Shown: one piece after another, positions 62,611 to 64,000 of the stretch
Layout of the letters: every line of letters begins with the position of its first letter
Position numbering within the stretch: the first letter of the stretch is position 1
From: Natronosalvus hydrolyticus
GTDB taxonomy: Archaea; Halobacteriota; Halobacteria; Halobacteriales; Natrialbaceae
DNA length: 64,000 nucleotides
NCBI GenBank assembly: GCA_025517525.1
Contig: JAOPJZ010000002.1
Location: 434,001-498,000, forward strand
Direction: 5' to 3'
Notes under the pieces: model-generated
Databases searched by the model: none
The model's input: the letters and a program-made list of their open reading frames with translations, nothing else
What the model was told of the DNA's origin: nothing
Translations under genes and position numbers: made by a program

Positions 62611-63189
62611 TCATTCCTCTACTGCTCGCCGTTCTCCACCAAGCCGATCGCGTGGAGAATCCTGAAAACCCCCGTCTTTGAACACGGTTACTCGCCCGTC
62701 TTCCTCGCTGAGCGTGATCGCTGCGACCACATCTTGGCGTGCCGAGGTATCTACAGCGCTCATATGTCTTTCCCCCATCCAACCTGCGTACTCAATCTGG
62801 TCAACCCCGTCAAGTCGGGACAGTTCCTCGGTTGTGAGATCTTTGAAACGTACCATCTGTTCCAGGAGTACACCATTAACACTCACGACAATGGCCCCAT
62901 CACGGGTGAGCGCCACTTCATTGGTCGCTTCGTAAAACCTATTGAGGTCCTCAGAAACCATCTCACAATCGTCGATAGGCCAGCGGTTATGACCCATCGG
63001 ATCGGCAAAATCAACGACCGAACTTCCGGAAACCACGACGAAGTACAGCCCCGGTCCCCGTACATACTCTTCGTCCCATCGCGTGAACTCGATACTGACA
63101 CCCTCTACGCAGTATGTTATGATCTCGATCAACTCGTGAACAGGTTCGTGAGTACCGTAGTCTATAGTGAGGGCATTAGCGTTGAGCAT
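62611..63189 (-). CDS. DisA_N-domain diadenylate cyclase-like protein
   Basis: 192 residues. The DisA_N active-site elements are present: DGAIVVSVNGV with the DGA motif (97-99), EQMVRFKDL, and GERHMSAVDTSA with RHM (141-143) where the usual motif is RHR. ITLSEEDGRVTVF (159-170) is the closing strand. The N-terminal 90 residues are distinct (YVRGPGLYFVVV, FADPMGHNRW). It differs from the main haloarchaeal DacZ, which carries RHMAGG after a longer N-terminus. It should make c-di-AMP from ATP if active. TATAAG at 63212-63217 lies about 23-28 nt upstream, so the transcript is probably leaderless. Confidence 0.8.
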   Translation of the reverse strand: MLNANALTIDYGTHEPVHELIEIITYCVEGVSIEFTRWDEEYVRGPGLYFVVVSGSSVVDFADPMGHNRWPIDDCEMVSEDLNRFYEATNEVALTRDGAIVVSVNGVLLEQMVRFKDLTTEELSRLDGVDQIEYAGWMGERHMSAVDTSARQDVVAAITLSEEDGRVTVFKDGGFQDSPRDRLGGERRAVEE

Positions 63190-63280
63190 GACTGTCTTGA
63201 CGGGTTCCCGCTATAAGAGACTGGGTTGGAAACTGGGACAGTAGCGACAACGGAGAGGTCGGGGCTATCAATTTTGCTCA

Positions 63281-63368
63281 CTAGTACCCTCCCAAACGTC
63301 GACCGATGCGTGAAACCGGATGCCCGTAATCGGTTTCACGCATCCGTTCAGGTTTGGGAAGCCACTAG
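63281..63368 (-). repeat. Dispersed palindromic repeat, copy D (inverted orientation)
   Basis: An 80-bp core (63285-63364) between CTAG tetramers (63281-63284 and 63365-63368). It is the reverse complement of copy B with few changes. The inner stem GATGCGTGAAACCG / CGGTTTCACGCATC is perfect. It lies between the end of a small gene and the start of the cyclase gene, both on the minus strand. Confidence 0.9.
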
Positions 63369-63381
63369 TACTATCCTCCCG

Positions 63382-63531
63382 TCACTGCTTGTGCTCCGGT
63401 GACACCGGAATTTCTCGAACGTCGATGTCTCCGGTGAGTTCCCACATGTGGTCACGATAGCGTAGTTCCTTGTCGCGAAGGTCCTCCCAGTGTGATTTTA
63501 CCATATCCCAATAGTAGCCAGTGAAAGTCAT
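63382..63531 (-). CDS. Small uncharacterised protein (49 residues)
   Basis: From ATG 63531: MTFTGYYWDMVKSHWEDLRD, then KELRYRDHMWELTGDIDVRE and IPVSPEHKQ, to a TGA at 63382. Its composition (many Trp, Tyr, Asp, Glu) is coding-like and unlike random translation of this DNA. I do not recognise it. It could be a conserved micro-protein or the tail of a degraded gene. It begins between the YjbQ gene's end and repeat copy D; 63532-63717 shows nothing. Confidence 0.45.
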   Translation of the reverse strand: MTFTGYYWDMVKSHWEDLRDKELRYRDHMWELTGDIDVREIPVSPEHKQ

Positions 63532-63717
63532 TGCACACTCTATCGCAAGGCGGCATCGCGGTAGGTGTGTAAATCGTTTCAATGGCTACTGTAGTTCCTC
63601 GTAATTCCTCCTCGACTTTTCCGTGGGCTTGGGGGAGGCCACAGCACGGCCCATCCCACACGCCGCGCTACTCGAGAGGATACGACGGTAATCACCACTA
63701 GGCACAGTTGCCAGCCA

Positions 63718-64000
63718 CTACGCTGGCGTGACCGTCACCTCCAGCGATCGCGTTCGTGGACCATCACACTCGACGAACAGGATCGATTGCCACGTCCCGA
63801 GTGCGAGGGAACCGTCGACGACTGGAATGGAGACGCTCTCACCGAGGAGTATCCCCCGGAGATGGGCATCCGCGTTGTCGTCGATTTCGTTGTGGTCGTA
63901 CGCCTCTCCACGAGGGACAAATCGGTCGAGTGCTCGCTCAATGTCCGAGAGCAGGCGACTCTCGTGCTCGTTGACGATGACACCCGCCGTCGTATGTGGA
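63718..64000 (-). CDS. YjbQ family protein (UPF0047), partial at right edge
   Basis: The last 93 residues of a YjbQ-type protein, with the N-terminus beyond the window. PHTTAGVIVNEHES, then YDHNEIDDNADAHLRGILLG and GTWQSILFVECDGPRTRS are diagnostic; the conserved His and Asp residues form the metal-like site. Members in bacteria have thiamine-phosphate synthase activity in vitro, and in archaea the role is unsettled. The stop is TAG at 63720-63718. Confidence 0.9.
   Translation of the reverse strand, partial: PHTTAGVIVNEHESRLLSDIERALDRFVPRGEAYDHNEIDDNADAHLRGILLGESVSIPVVDGSLALGTWQSILFVECDGPRTRSLEVTVTPA

Overview
The window is haloarchaeal chromosomal DNA, most likely from a member of the Natrialbaceae. 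The evidence is high GC with many CTCGAG hexamers, strongly acidic proteins, twin-arginine and lipobox export signals, PGF-CTERM surface anchors, Bat-type HTH_10 and HalOD1 regulators, TATA boxes about 25-30 nt upstream of start codons (leaderless genes), and 4-8 nt stop/start overlaps such as ATGACTGA and ATGAGTGA. I found no rRNA, tRNA or CRISPR array. The species assignment is inference.

Layout, left to right. 1-1.6 kb: the first genes of a leftward operon with a gp19-type tail tube protein, an S74-type tail fibre and a Tat-exported protein, probably the edge of a contractile injection system or provirus. 1.9-10.9 kb: surface proteins, namely a lipoprotein made of four tandem repeats, a 2331-residue PGF-CTERM protein, and an orphan PGF-CTERM remnant. 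11-15.6 kb: a proline-catabolism cluster (FAD oxidoreductase, aldehyde/P5C dehydrogenase, HTH_10 regulator, proline dehydrogenase). 15.8-17.1 kb: an ArsR-ArsM arsenic methylation operon with a visible operator. 17.4-26.1 kb: a drug/metabolite transporter, a HalOD1 protein, a large PAS/GAF Bat-type regulator, a RimK-protease fusion, a frameshifted hydrolase and a formamidase-family enzyme. 26.5-31.3 kb: an HTH_10 regulator divergent from a sulfur-type operon (rhodanese-metallo-beta-lactamase fusion, MFS transporter, a 34-residue cysteine desulfurase remnant, methyltransferase, nucleoside phosphorylase).

31.7-37.8 kb: copper amine oxidase, then a compact module of a one-TM micro-protein, a caspase-like CHAT protease and an unrecognised partner protein (my best candidate for an undescribed system), then a flavodoxin-type protein. 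37.9-54.3 kb: mostly ordinary metabolism and membrane genes (MMPL exporter, DUF2267, UspA, IclR regulator, P1B-4 metal ATPase, amine-oxidase-like flavoprotein, berberine-bridge-type oxidase, winged-helix regulator, MgtC/DUF4010, DUF2238), separated by a GC-rich structured tract (42.5-43.0 kb) and a decayed stretch (48-49 kb). 54.4-63.5 kb: a mosaic of intact housekeeping genes (PAC2-type chaperone, hypoxanthine phosphoribosyltransferase, DeoC, PEBP protein, DisA_N-type cyclase) among insertion-sequence material (one intact IS200/IS605 element, one about 380-bp relic) and many gene fragments. The right edge is a partial YjbQ gene.

A family of about 80-bp palindromic repeats (TTCCCAAAC...GTTTGGGA ends around a 14-bp GATGCGTGAAACCG stem) occurs four times, with short CTAG or CTGAG repeats at the ends. 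It looks like a miniature mobile element, and three of the four copies lie in the last 13 kb.
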